DNA of 20,942 nucleotides from Phallusia fumigata (Eukaryota > Chordata > Ascidiacea > Phlebobranchia > Ascidiidae), in the NCBI GenBank assembly GCA_008931825.1, contig QXVZ01010783.1, positions 1 through 20,942 on the forward strand, given 5' to 3'. The notes beneath the pieces are model-generated. The model did no database searches and was not told the DNA's origin. It worked only from the letters and a program-made list of their open reading frames with translations. The translations under genes were made by a program, and so were the position numbers. Below, in pieces: positions 1 through 9,469 of this stretch (the stretch's first letter is position 1; every line of letters starts with the position of its first letter).

Positions 1-1093
1 TGGTGTACTGCAAATATATTTGGTTTAATTCATCTCCGAGCCACACATTAAAGAACTCATAAACAAACAAGATTGAAGTGTTACCTCATCATCATCATCC
101 GATGTGTCAGAATCTGATGAATTTGTGGTAGTTGTGGATTGAATTTTAGTCTTTTGCTTTGAGGCGTGGTGCTTTTTGGGTCGCTTTGGTGCAGATACAA
201 CTTTCTGCAAATATACAATGTTTATTAAATACATAATTATTATTTAAAAATTTACTACAGAGTTCAAAGTGGCCATGAGATGACTTTTCCAATTTTTTTT
301 ACAATTTTTAAAACCTTATTATATTTGTCATCAAAATATACGAAAATGATAGTTGTTTCTGTTATAGGTCTACCAAACAAAAACTTACCAAATACTTTAC
401 ACGTATACCGATTTGTCAAATTTGATCGAAATGTAACCAGTTGACTTCACTGCATGCAACTAGTGACTGATTATCAACTCATGTTATCACACAATTTACC
501 AAAATTGAAGGATTTGTGATTTAACAATGAAAACATTGCAATGGAACATGACTGTTAGTTGTAGTTAAAAAAAACCATTGTCACCCATAATACCCTTTCC
601 TCATAAAAAAGTGGCCTTACAGCAGCAAAAAGGTAGAGCAGGCCTGATTTNATGTAACCAGTTGACTTCACTGCATGCAACTAGTGACTGATTATCAACT
701 CATGTTATCACACAATTTACCAAAATTGAAGGATTTGTGATTTAACAATGAAAACATTGCAATGGAACATGACTGTTAGTTGTAGTTAAAAAAAACCATT
801 GTCACCCATAATACCCTTTCCTCATAAAAAAGTGGCCTTACAGCAGCAAAAAGGTAGAGCAGGCCTGATTTAGCATGCATTTGCAGAAAAAAGGCTTTCG
901 TTAGTTAATTAGCGGAATGTTAAGTTATTCAAGACAGGATTTGCAAACACAATAGGGTAAAAACTTCAGTACACAATAAGCCTATAATTTAACCAAAAAA
1001 TAAAAAAATCTTCATACAATGCACACCAACCTCTTCTCCATTTATATCACTTTCTTCGGAGTCGGTTAGAACACGATTTCTACGCTTGCTCAT
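1..1093 (-). CDS. RTF1-like PAF1-complex subunit, 5' end (partial)
   Basis: Three exons on the minus strand: 1093-1031 (21 codons), 204-85 (40 codons) and 7-1, running off the window. Both introns are phase 0, with donors GTTGGT and GTAACA and acceptors TTTGCAG. The protein begins MSKRRNRVLTDSEESD, continues with a Lys/His-rich stretch (KRPKKHH), and then has a Ser/Asp run, NSSDSDTSDDDDE, followed by Y-T from exon 3. This order (basic start, V-x-D-S-E/D, then an S-S-D-S-x-T-S-D acidic run and aromatic-Thr) resembles the N-terminus of RTF1 as I recall it. RTF1 is the PAF1-complex subunit that stimulates histone H2B ubiquitination during elongation. The diagnostic Plus3 domain lies outside the window, so another acidic nuclear protein is possible. 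An AG (CGGCAG) lies 8 nt before the ATG, a possible 5'-UTR or trans-splice acceptor. The long intron 205-1030 contains an assembly duplication. Confidence 0.6.
431..871. repeat. Adjacent 220-bp direct duplicate split by a single N (probable assembly artefact)
   Basis: Bases 431-650 and 652-871 read as identical 220-bp copies, both starting ATGTAACCAGTTGACTTC and ending GGCCTGATTT, with the only N of this region at 651 between them. A perfect tandem copy bounded exactly by an N is what results when two overlapping contig ends are placed side by side instead of merged. It lies wholly within intron 1 of the RTF1-like gene, so no coding sequence is affected. Confidence 0.85.
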
Positions 1094-1639
1094 CTTTCAA
1101 ACTGCCGAAAAGCTTAACTATCTAAGAAACTTGCTAAAAAACAAACCCCTTACTCTTCTTTCCGAGCGAAACCGAAGGATCGTGTATATAAGTCCACTTT
1201 AAACAAACCTCAGGGGTACATGTTTTTTTTGTCTATTTTGTTTTTGTTTTTTAAGCAACCGTAATTGTTTTTGTAATATTTTTACGTCAAAACTGCGCAT
1301 TAGTTTTAATTTGTATTTGAAATAGTGGGTTTTCTTCAAATATATCTGTACCTACAGGTGTACTGTCAAGTTAGCCCAAGCAAAATTACTATCATAGAAA
1401 TCATTGTAAAAAAAGGTTGCGTTTTTCACTGTTGCTGCAATATTAAAATAATATTTGAGAACACAATTATATAAACATGTTCTTTAAACAGTCTGAACCT
1501 AAACCATCATTTTTAACAAGCAAAAGGCTTCATTGCACCTTTCTTTAAACTTTCGATTTTGGGTAGTAGTTCTAAAGACAGGAAGCCTGAAAATAGGTCT
1601 TCAAACGTTTTGCAAATAATGCATACACAAATTGATCTA
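1094..1639. other. Intergenic spacer between G1 stop and RTF1-like start
   Basis: No gene is seen here. The spacer holds the 5' flank of the RTF1-like gene and the 3' flank of G1, both on the minus strand. It is T-rich on the plus strand around 1220-1257 (mixed T and G runs). No AATAAA is visible close downstream of the G1 stop. The nearest weak variant on the minus strand is ATTAAA at 1310-1305. Confidence 0.5.
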
Positions 1640-4600
1640 TTAAGGCATTGTGAAAAAAATCTCGTCAGGACTGGCCAACAATTTAAAATGTTCCAAAAAA
1701 GGTGCATAAAATTTTTGCAGCAGTTTGGTGCAGTTTTCTGACAGGCCTGTCTGAGTGGCAACCCCTTGCTCCACTTTCCGGGTGTTGCCTTTGGCTTGCC
1801 CGAGACATTCCGTGTGTTTTGGATGATAGGTTTGTACGCAGTAAAACCCTTTCGCCGGAACAAAAACAAAGTTCTCAGGCCAGATTTCAACTTTAAGTCC
1901 CAGTTGTCGTTGTGCTTTTACCATAACTTGACCAGGGTTGGTTAAAAGGAGATCGCCATCAACTAAAACAAAATCCCTGCGTTGAAACGTTTTAAGCCAG
2001 TGCTGAAGATAATACGAGTAGACGCCCCTGAGAAGAAAGTGCAACTGTACGTCTCGCAAAAGTTCGTCCATGCGCGAGTAAAAAGCGTCCAATGTATCGA
2101 TTGTAGGAATTCCAGTTTTCTTTAGTGCATATTCGACGTATTCTTCAAACGATGTGAAGTTTTGGACCTTTAAAATAAGAGTTAAAATGTAAACAACGGA
2201 CTAAAACAAACAAGAAGTCGCTACTCCTGTTAAAGCACTTTTAAAAAACATTTGCACAATTGGGAATTTCGAATCTCAGAGATAATTTTCAAAACAGACT
2301 AATCATAACCAACAGAACAAAAATAGCTTATAAAATCATCCAATTTAGGTAATTCTATCACAGGGGTTCTTAACCTGGGGTTCGAGATCTGTTTCTAGGG
2401 GGTAAGAGGGTGCTATTTGGTCAATTTTTTAGATACTGTATTATCTCTATAACACCCACAAAAATTTTTAACAAAAATTACAAAAAAAAGAAAAATGTTT
2501 CGTTATTTTAACATGAGAACAATAATTACTTTCCGGAAATTACAGAAGGGTTACGAGAACTGGTTGGTGATTACGGAAGGGAAACCGACAAGGAAAAATG
2601 TTAAGTATCACTGTTCTAACCCGCTGTAGCTTGATCAGGTCTTCTGGGTGATTTTTAGCTTGCGTAAAATCTGAGAAGGCTCTCTGTACTGGATCGCAAA
2701 CAACCAACACCAATTTAGGCGTCGGTTTCATTTCTTCAGCGTAGGTGTTGGTGATTCTCTGAGGAACGACCTTACTTGTGAAGTAATTTGCCGTCTTCTC
2801 AAACGCTATTTCGTTGTCAAGCACATTCTTCATCAAAGACCTGTAAGAATGATGAGTGCTTTTAGTTAAGATCGGTGGTACTCAGTTTGCCATATTTTAT
2901 GTTGCGAATTTGTTTGTATCCTATTTGGCATGAAAGCAAATGAGGTTTTGAAAAAATGTACATAGGCTACTTACAAATTGTAAAAATAATGCCAGGATGG
3001 AGCCAGTATAGGACCCTTATTGTTTAGAAACTATAGGCACCAAAAATTATGTCGAGCTAAAATCGACGCAACTGGACAAGCGCCATGGGATTTCCTGACT
3101 GTATATAATAACCTGAATACTCCCTAGCATCTATATGATTTAAACTTACGCTGTTTAAAATTTTAGTTGTTCTATGTTGTGGGTAAAAAATGANGTTTTG
3201 AAAAAATGTACATAGGCTACTTACAAATTGTAAAAATAATGCCAGGATGGAGCCAGTATAGGACCCTTATTGTTTAGAAACTATAGGCACCAAAAATTAT
3301 GTCGAGCTAAAATCGACGCAACTGGACAAGCGCCATGGGATTTCCTGACTGTATATAATAACCTGAATACTCCCTAGCATCTATATGATTTAAACTTACG
3401 CTGTTTAAAATTTTAGTTGTTCTATGTTGTGGGTAAAAAATGACCAGCGTGCAATCAAAAATGTTTCACAGAAAAATTAAGCCGCCAAATTAATTTTTAA
3501 AAGGATCAACACATATTTTGTTTGCATACAGTTTTTACGACTAACAGGTTTAAAAGGCAACACCAAAATTACCAACAGGAAATTAGCATACTTGTAATAG
3601 CTAGTTCCTTTTTTGTATCCATCGTCGAAAAAAAATGTCTCCGCTTGGTTGGTGATTTTTACTCTGCTGTGGTACTTGACAAATCGGCGGAATGCACCGG
3701 TTCCACATTTCTTACTTCCAATGCCGATTATCTGCAACAAAACGCATATTTTCCAGTAGAATTTGATGTGCGCATTGTTCACAATCACGACAGCAGATCT
3801 TTAAAGCAGTTTCAGAATAGTGATTATTGTGCTTTTAAAAGGTCTTGGACCACACCTTTTTCAAACAGAAAAAATAAACATAATGACTTCAACCCCAACA
3901 TAATGACTACAGGAATCGTGACCAAGATTGACTTACAACTGGTATCTTGAAACACAGTTAACACAACACTAATGTAAAAAGACTGAGCAGCAAACTGCGA
4001 CAATTTCCAGATAAACAGCACAGCCTGAAAGAAGAGACACCATAAAGCACGAGGAGAGAACAGTGGAAGTTATCGCGTCACAATCACAAAGCATTTATTG
4101 TGCAATGGCCATGGTGGCGGGAAAGATTTATTTTTCATGACTGGGGAGCGTTCTTAACTTTTCCTCACAAAAACTAAAATATACCATTTGCTTTTTTTTA
4201 GATACACACATAAAAGCACTGAATTCAGCCCAAAAGTACTACAATCAAACAATACTTCTTTTCTGATGGACTGCAAAGATAAGTTTTAGTAAATTAATGG
4301 TGTAGTTGAATAATTACCCCAGGTAGTTCCTTGTGCTTATACATATTTGCGTTAAAATTCTTCAACAGATGATGGGTTTCTGTGTCAGTTTCGCCTGGTG
4401 ACTGAAAGATAAAGTAAATCAATGCAGCTACTTCAAGTTTAAGCACAAGTTTTTGAAACGTGCTCAGTTATAAAAGACCAAAGACATACAAGGAAAAAAG
4501 ATTCAGACATAGAGGTAAAACCTAAACGGACCAAACGCTTTTCAGAAATGCTTGATAATATTTGCAATGTGTGCTGTGTCGCTTCACTTACTTCTTTCTC

Positions 4601-4747
4601 AACAAAAAATGGAGCCGCAAAAGTATTCCATTCAAAAAGCAACAAAGCACCAGTCAGCATAATTCCAACTAAAACCAAGCGAGAACATTTTTCGCCAGAA
4701 ACCGGTGCATTCCACTTTAAATGGCGTTGTACAAAACCCAAGTCCAT
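1640..4747 (-). CDS. G1: HS3ST-like Golgi sulfotransferase, divergent paralogue
   Basis: Five exons on the minus strand: 4747-4592, 4401-4318, 3731-3592, 2840-2621 and 2167-1640. All have GT/AG boundaries (donors GTAAGT, GTAATT, GTATGC, GTTAGA), phases are 0,0,2,0, and they sum to 1128 nt, a 375-residue protein. Exon 1 encodes a charged head and one membrane segment (about residues 25-40, LVLVGIMLTGALLLF), as in type II Golgi sulfotransferases. Exon 3 has the PAPS 5'-phosphosulfate loop G-I-G-S-K-K-C-G-T-G with Lys88, then E111-T-F-F-F-D116. The catalytic Glu and Asp are kept, but the His usual between them is Phe113. Exon 4 has FEKTANYF and the 3'-phosphate motif V-V-C-D-P-V-Q-R-A-F-S (Cys175 in place of the usual Arg, Ser183 kept). 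Exon 5 has GFYC...CLGQAKG, the conserved Cys pair of the family. It is the least similar member, with its own N-terminus and C-terminal tail (ending IFFTMP). An acceptor-like CTGTAG directly precedes the ATG, so an upstream non-coding exon or trans-splicing is possible. It is divergent from G2. Confidence 0.87.
2168..2620 (-). other. Intron 4 of G1 with a possible hAT-type terminal repeat
   Basis: Within this intron, 2361-2384 on the plus strand reads CAGGGGTTCTTAACCTGGGG, the style of terminal inverted repeat found at ends of hAT-superfamily transposons (CAG-x-GGTTC-x-x-AACC). No matching opposite end or 8-bp target duplication could be found by eye, so this may be a solo or decayed end. The rest of the intron is AT-rich with nothing else recognisable. 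Confidence 0.3.
2945..3443. repeat. Adjacent 249-bp direct duplicate split by a single N (probable assembly artefact)
   Basis: Bases 2945-3193 and 3195-3443 read as the same 249-bp sequence (GTTTTGAAAAAATGTACA ... GGGTAAAAAATGA), joined at the N at 3194. As at 651, the copies abut the N exactly, pointing to unmerged contig overlap and not a biological tandem repeat. It lies in intron 3 of G1 (3591-2841), so it lengthens the intron without altering the coding exons. Confidence 0.85.
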
Positions 4748-5662
4748 CTACAGAAATTTGGCGGTGATCAAAGTAATTCACGCCTCGGCCAATTGTTAGC
4801 CAGTATTTTTATCTGAATGTGGTGTGTATTTTATGACCTGTTCATTAAAAGCAAAATCAGTGCACATTTTATTCAGTACAAGTAAAACACTTACTCCAGC
4901 TATTGAGAACCGCATGTAAAAGAGACGAAACGAACGCCAAAGCTGGTATGGATAACAAGAACTTTAGGTCTAACTGACTTAAAACTAACTGACCGGTCTC
5001 AAAAAAACGTTTTCTTATTAACTTCTTCGCATAACAACATGACACAAACTTCCCTAACCCGAAGCCCAAACAGAAAAGCCAAATTTAAACAACAACAACT
5101 TTCCTTAAGTCTCGAAGATAAATTTGGACCGTCTTTTGTTCAGTTTCCTGTCAGTAAAGCACTATGTAAACCAGATTCTGACTGCCTCTTAGCACTGCGC
5201 GTAGCCGCGGGTAACAGTCAGACTGATTGACTTGAACGTGAAAATGGTATTAGGGCAATTGCCTTTGGCAAGCATTGAATTTGTGCACATAGTACAAATA
5301 GTGTTTTGACAAGAGTAAAAGAATGCCCTTAATTCAATTTGTGAATGAGAGCAGAAAGTTTGAACAACGATAGTTTCAGGGTGTTTTTAAGCAACACAGC
5401 TACCGTTAAGCATTTGACAGTTAGGAAATGAGCAGATGCGGCGCCGCATTATAAATGATCTGTAATGTATGAACCTCGCAAAAATGTACTTGTTGTTCGG
5501 GTGGCCTGAAGGTACAGCTCCAGGCAGTCATTGCAACCAGTTTGACCTTACTTTTTCCAGCACAGTGCCTTGCGTCGAAATGAACATTTACATCTAATTT
5601 TAGCAGGTTTTGTATCACGTTCAAAACAGGTTTGCGTGTTTCGTGACAATTTATGAGTGAAA
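4748..5662. promoter_or_regulatory. Shared divergent intergenic region between G1 and G2
   Basis: G1 (minus) and G2 (plus) start 915 bp apart in head-to-head orientation, so this stretch must hold both promoters or a shared one. No recognised coding exon lies in it. A 63-codon open stretch at 5039-5230 has no recognisable motif and no counterpart next to the other paralogues. Just upstream of the G2 start, the leader ends GAGTGAAAATGAAG, matching the leaders before the G4 start and the exon 1 relic at 16223. I see no clear TATA box. Confidence 0.4.
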
Positions 5663-8548
5663 ATGAAGTCTAGATATAGAGTGCAATGTGCATTGGCTGT
5701 GATGGGTTTCTTTATATTTTTTCTCTTTTTCCAGTATAGTGAAGATGTGAACTTGATGTTTAAAGACATAAAACATACAAAAACGGTAAGTACCGTAGCT
5801 TTCCTCAAACAGTGGTCTCCAAAGCTTGAATTATCCAACAAAACTTAAGTTGTTGTAATGTCTGCAGCTGTTTCCGTCTTGGCAAATGCTTATGAGCGAT
5901 GTTCTGTTGTTTTGTTTGTCACGATATCTGGTATTAGGTCCAACAAACTTGACTCAAGTGAGTTTTGTCTTTCAGAAATTTAACAACTCCAGCTTTTTCC
6001 AGTACCAACCGTCGGCCAAAATTGGTACAGAAAACCCAACGCTTCGTCGTAGATTGCCTCAGGTTTCATTATTTTACTTCAGAGCTGTGCTCACAGCTCA
6101 AATCCTTTATTGAAAAAACCTTAATTTCTGCATGAAAATTTATTTTATTTTGTATCTTTTTAAACCTAAATTGCTTTTTTTACCGCTGCAAAAAGCGCAT
6201 GTATGCTTGTAGGTTTCAGACAGTTTATGATACAATTGACAAGTACTGTTTGATGCGTTACAAAATTTTACTATCATGTGCGTTTTAGATTATTGGAATC
6301 GGAAGCAAGAAGTGCGGAACTGGTGCGATCCGGCAGTTCTTGAGTTTCCACAGTAAAGTAAGATCTCTCCTGAGTATCGAGCCACACTTTTTTGACAAAA
6401 AGTACGATCGAGGAGTCGAATTTTACAGGTGCAATGTTGTTTTATGTTTGTTGCTTATTTGGACTTTACTGTATACAACTGTCGCCGTATGGCAGGACTA
6501 CTGATGTTGTGTTTTGAAGGCACAGCAGCAGTTCCAGTTAAGAAGTACTTTAACACTGGAATTCCGGGACCAAAACTTGTCTCTGGCCCAGTTGACCACT
6601 GCTTATCGCAACTAATGGTGCGAGATCGTTATAGACACTCTAAGTTTATCACTTGTTCACAGTGTGTAAACATTTCACAAACCAAATGCCATATTAATGG
6701 TTACAATGTAGAACTTTTACCCACTCGTCCCTAACTCTGAGCTGCAGTATCGGTTTCCATAATATAGTGCAACCAAGCTAGGCAAAATGGTCTGACAACT
6801 GTNCTGCAAAAAGCGCATGTATGCTTGTAGGTTTAAACGGTTTCTATAAAATTGACAAGTACTGTCTGATTTGTTGCAAAATTGTACTATCATGTGCGTG
6901 TTAGATTATTGGAATCGGAAGCAAGAAGTGCGGAACTGGTGCGATCCGGCAGTTCTTGAGTTTCCACAGTAAAGTGAGATCTCTCCTGAGCATAGAACCA
7001 CACTTTTTTGACAAAAAGTACGATCAAGGGGTCGAATTTTACAGGTGCAATGTTGTTTTATGTTTGTTGCTTATTTGGACTTTACTGTATACAACTGTCG
7101 CCGTATGGCAGGACTACTGATGTTGCGTTTTGAAGGCACAGCAGCAGTTCCAGTTAAGAAGTACTTTAGCACTGGACTTCCGGGACCAAAACTTGTCTCT
7201 GGCCCAGTTGACCACTGCTTATCGCAAATAAGGGTGCGAGATCGTTACAGACACTCTAAGTTTATCACTTGTTCACAGTGTGTAATCATTTCACAAAACA
7301 AATGCCATATTAATGGTTACAATGCAGAACTTTAACCCACTCGTCCCTAACTCTGGGCTGCATTGGTCCCATAATACAGTGCGACCAAGCTAGGCAAAAT
7401 GGTCTGACAACTGTTTTTTGGTTTACCTTTACACTCTTTGCCTAGATCTACGATAAGTTTCGTTCAACCTTCTGGTAATACAGAAACTAAAAAAAGAATC
7501 CCGACCGTGTTTGTTTTCACAGAGAACTCATGCCGCTGACAACCTCAAACGAATTCACCTTTGAAAAGACACCCAAGTACATCGTTACGAAAGAGGTTCC
7601 ACAGCGCATCATTGATACCTACGCCAAGGAAGGTTTACCCACTCCAAAATTCGTGTGGGTGGTGTGCGATCCGGTGCAGAGGGCATTTTCCGATTTTATA
7701 CATGCCAGAGGAAGCCGTGACCCAAGCAGAACAAGCTTGGTATGATTATTGAGTTACCTTCGTTTGTCTGTTATAATTTTCGCCAGAATCGGTAGCGTTG
7801 CGAAATCGAGCTCATACCGAAACACTTGTACACTAATATAGTACCGCACCTAACTTGTTTGACGTTTTAAACTTGACATGACTGAGTATGGTTGGTTATA
7901 GGGTCAACTTATTTAACCAAGATTCTCAACCTTATTATTTTAGAACTGCAAATAGACTGCGGCGAGTCTACAAGATGCGCATTTGAGTGTTTGCATATAC
8001 AACTTTTTTTTAAACCAACAAATCACCCTTTTGTTCAAACGCAGATCGAGTTTAACAGCTTCGACGAGTATCTCAACTTCGCGATTGCGAAAATCAATGC
8101 TCTTGCGCCACCGAGCGACAATGTGTACGATTTCTATAAGCATATGGATTTGTTGTACGAAGATAAGCAACTACGCTTTCTGCTGCGCGGAATTTATTCT
8201 TATTTTCTTGAAAATTGGCTCATGTTTTTCCCAATCAAGGATTTTGTAATAATCAGCGGGGATCAACTTCTAATTCACCCGGGCAAAACCATGGTCGAAG
8301 CACAAAAGAAACTGGATTTAAATGTGGAAATCCGGCCCGAACATTTCGTCTATGTGCCTCAAAAAGGCTTTTACTGTGTGAAAATTGACAACAAGCATAA
8401 TAGCTGTCTCGGTGAGAACAAAGGAACCACGAGAAAGATCGTTAACAGCACAGTGGCTCAACCGGCGCTTTCTGACCACGCACGTAGAAAACTTGAGCGA
8501 TTCTACGAACCTTTTATGAAACATTTCCGCAAACTTACTCAAAGATAG
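5663..8548 (+). CDS. G2: HS3ST-like Golgi sulfotransferase
   Basis: Exons 5663-5785, 5976-6062, 6289-6428 (or the near-copy 6905-7044), 7523-7739 and 8045-8548. GT/AG throughout, phases 0,0,2,0, total 1071 nt, giving 356 residues. I chose ATG 5663 (MKSRYRVQCA) because it aligns with the G4 start; the in-frame codon six bases earlier is GTG. A membrane segment spans about residues 10-24. The stem in exon 2 ends R-R-R-L-P-Q. Exon 3 has G-I-G-S-K-K-C-G-T-G (Lys78) and E101-P-H-F-F-D106, so the Glu/His/Asp catalytic set is complete. Exon 4 has FEKTPKYIVTKEVPQRI and V-C-D-P-V-Q-R-A-F-S (Cys165, Ser173). Exon 5 has GFYCV (Cys300) and CLGENKG (Cys310), the family's usual disulfide pair. Odd points: exon 4 is 3 nt shorter than in G3 and G4, and the normally conserved S-D-F-T-Q reads S-D-F-I-H. 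Its likely role is transfer of sulfate from PAPS to heparan sulfate glucosamine in the Golgi lumen; exact glycan specificity cannot be read from sequence. Confidence 0.88.
6186..7414. repeat. About 610-bp near-duplicate split by a single N; probably two haplotypes of G2 exon 3
   Basis: 6186-6802 and 6804-7414 align end to end, both starting CTGCAAAAAGCGCATGTATG and ending GGTCTGACAACTGT, with an N at 6803 between them. Unlike the other two N junctions the copies are not identical. Within the 140-nt exon 3 I count six differences, five of them silent and one R to Q (Y-D-R-G-V versus Y-D-Q-G-V). Both copies keep the splice sites. An unmerged allele is the simplest reading; a real tandem exon duplication is the alternative. 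Long open frames at 6429-6734 and 7045-7335 lie in intron and begin at GTG, so I do not call them genes. Confidence 0.75.
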
Positions 8549-9464
8549 AACAAACTTTGAGCAGTGTAACTGGGTATTTGGCTACTGCAACTGTGTGCAA
8601 CGTTTTCTGCGATTCTTCAACTCATTGTCTCACCTTGCCAGCGGGAGTCCACGGCGAACGATAGTCCAGAGTCCGGAGAACATGTTAAAAATCAGTTTAT
8701 TAATCAAACTGTCAATCGAATGCATAATTTTTTGAGTGGACGCATCACTTTCAAATACACTTTACGATTACCTATTTAAATAAAATGCGCACCGAAAGCA
8801 TAGAGATTTCCTTAGTAACCAGTGCGTCACACGGTGTTATCACAACTATAATTGCATATTTTGATCAAATGCTGTAGGAATTGGGACAAAAAAAAGATAA
8901 TTGGTTGGGCGCACAATAATTCTGTATATGACAAGATTCGCACCCGGATAATACAATCTTTTTAAATAGGTTCCCAGTCTGCAAAGTGTAATAAAGACAT
9001 TTAGAACCAACAAAGTCATACATACAGCAACGTAGGAAAACAAAAATTCAATACTCCTTGAACGGCGCTTTTGACATTGTGAAATGTTGGAACGCCTAAC
9101 TGCAATAACAGGGAGCTCGAGCGTGGACTCATTTCGAGCATGGTGCACTCAGGCGTTGCTCCACCCCCTAGGGATAAAAATGAGACAAACAAACAAACGA
9201 ACAAACAAATTGAAACGCGTTGGTTTGGCTATCCCCACCAATGCACAAATCGAACCTAAAGAACACAGATAAAATACAACGGTTCAAGAGTTTCATAATT
9301 TATGGAGTGGCACATCTACACATTTGTTTCAGTTAAACGACAAACGAAGTTTTAGTTCAATCCTCAGTGCATTGAAACGGCGATTTTGAGCTAACTTCGT
9401 GGGCTACTGATTTACGTCCATACAGTACAAGCAAAATTTTTTGCGTAAGTTTGTTCATGTTCTT
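8549..9464. other. Intergenic region between convergent G2 and G3
   Basis: The first 100 bp (8549-8650) are the G2 3' flank and share a block with the 3' flanks of G4 and the pseudogene at 17502 (GTGTAACTG...TTTGGCT...TTCTTCAACTCAT). 9186-9209 is a short CAAA-type simple repeat. From about 9205 to 9445 the sequence (GAAACGCGTTGGTTTGGC, then TTCAATCCTCAGTGCATTGAAACGGCG, then GTACAAGCAAAATTTTTTGCG) recurs around 15470-15620 in direct orientation and at 16075-16200 in inverted orientation. No gene is seen; open frames at 8846-9272 overlap on both strands without motifs. Confidence 0.5.
8779..8784 (+). terminator. Candidate poly(A) signal of G2
   Basis: AATAAA lies 231 nt after the G2 TAG stop, in the context TATTTAAATAAAATGCGC. 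It is the first canonical hexamer I find downstream on the plus strand. AT-rich DNA produces this hexamer often by chance, so the call rests on position only. Confidence 0.4.
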
Positions 9465-9469
9465 TTATT
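9464..9469 (-). terminator. AATAAA overlapping the stop codon of G3
   Basis: On the minus strand the last codon and stop of G3 read GAA TAA A, so the canonical poly(A) hexamer AATAAA spans the termination codon. If used, cleavage 10-30 nt downstream would leave almost no 3' UTR. No other canonical hexamer is seen in the next several hundred bases on the minus strand, which makes use of this one plausible. Confidence 0.4.

Noticed and set aside
431..871. Genuine tandem repeat or satellite
   Set aside because: Two copies only, identical by eye, split exactly by the N; the same pattern occurs at the other two Ns.
1513..1890. 125-codon minus-strand open frame
   Set aside because: It overlaps G1 exon 5 in another frame and has no recognisable domain.
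3522..3950. 142-codon plus-strand open frame
   Set aside because: It is the antisense shadow of G1 exon 3 and flanking intron; the minus strand carries the conserved sulfotransferase motif with correct splice sites.
5039..5230. 63-codon open frame in the G1/G2 divergent spacer
   Set aside because: No motif, no counterpart beside other copies, Gln/Lys/Ser-rich composition typical of chance. A short imperfect inverted repeat near 5175-5225 (TCTGACTG / CAGTCAGA) is also too weak to call.
6429..6734. 101-codon open frame on the plus strand, with a sister at 7045-7335
   Set aside because: It begins at GTG exactly at the exon 3 splice donor, lies in the G2 intron and occurs twice only because of the duplicated contig. 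The lengths differ between copies (101 and 96) with no family motif.
7892..8548. 218-codon uninterrupted frame as a single-exon gene
   Set aside because: The first 51 codons are intron. A clear CAG acceptor at 8042-8044 and alignment with the other exon 5 copies place the coding start at 8045.
8846..9272. Overlapping open frames on both strands between G2 and G3
   Set aside because: Short, mutually overlapping, no motifs. The region is better explained by flank repeats and a CAAA simple repeat.
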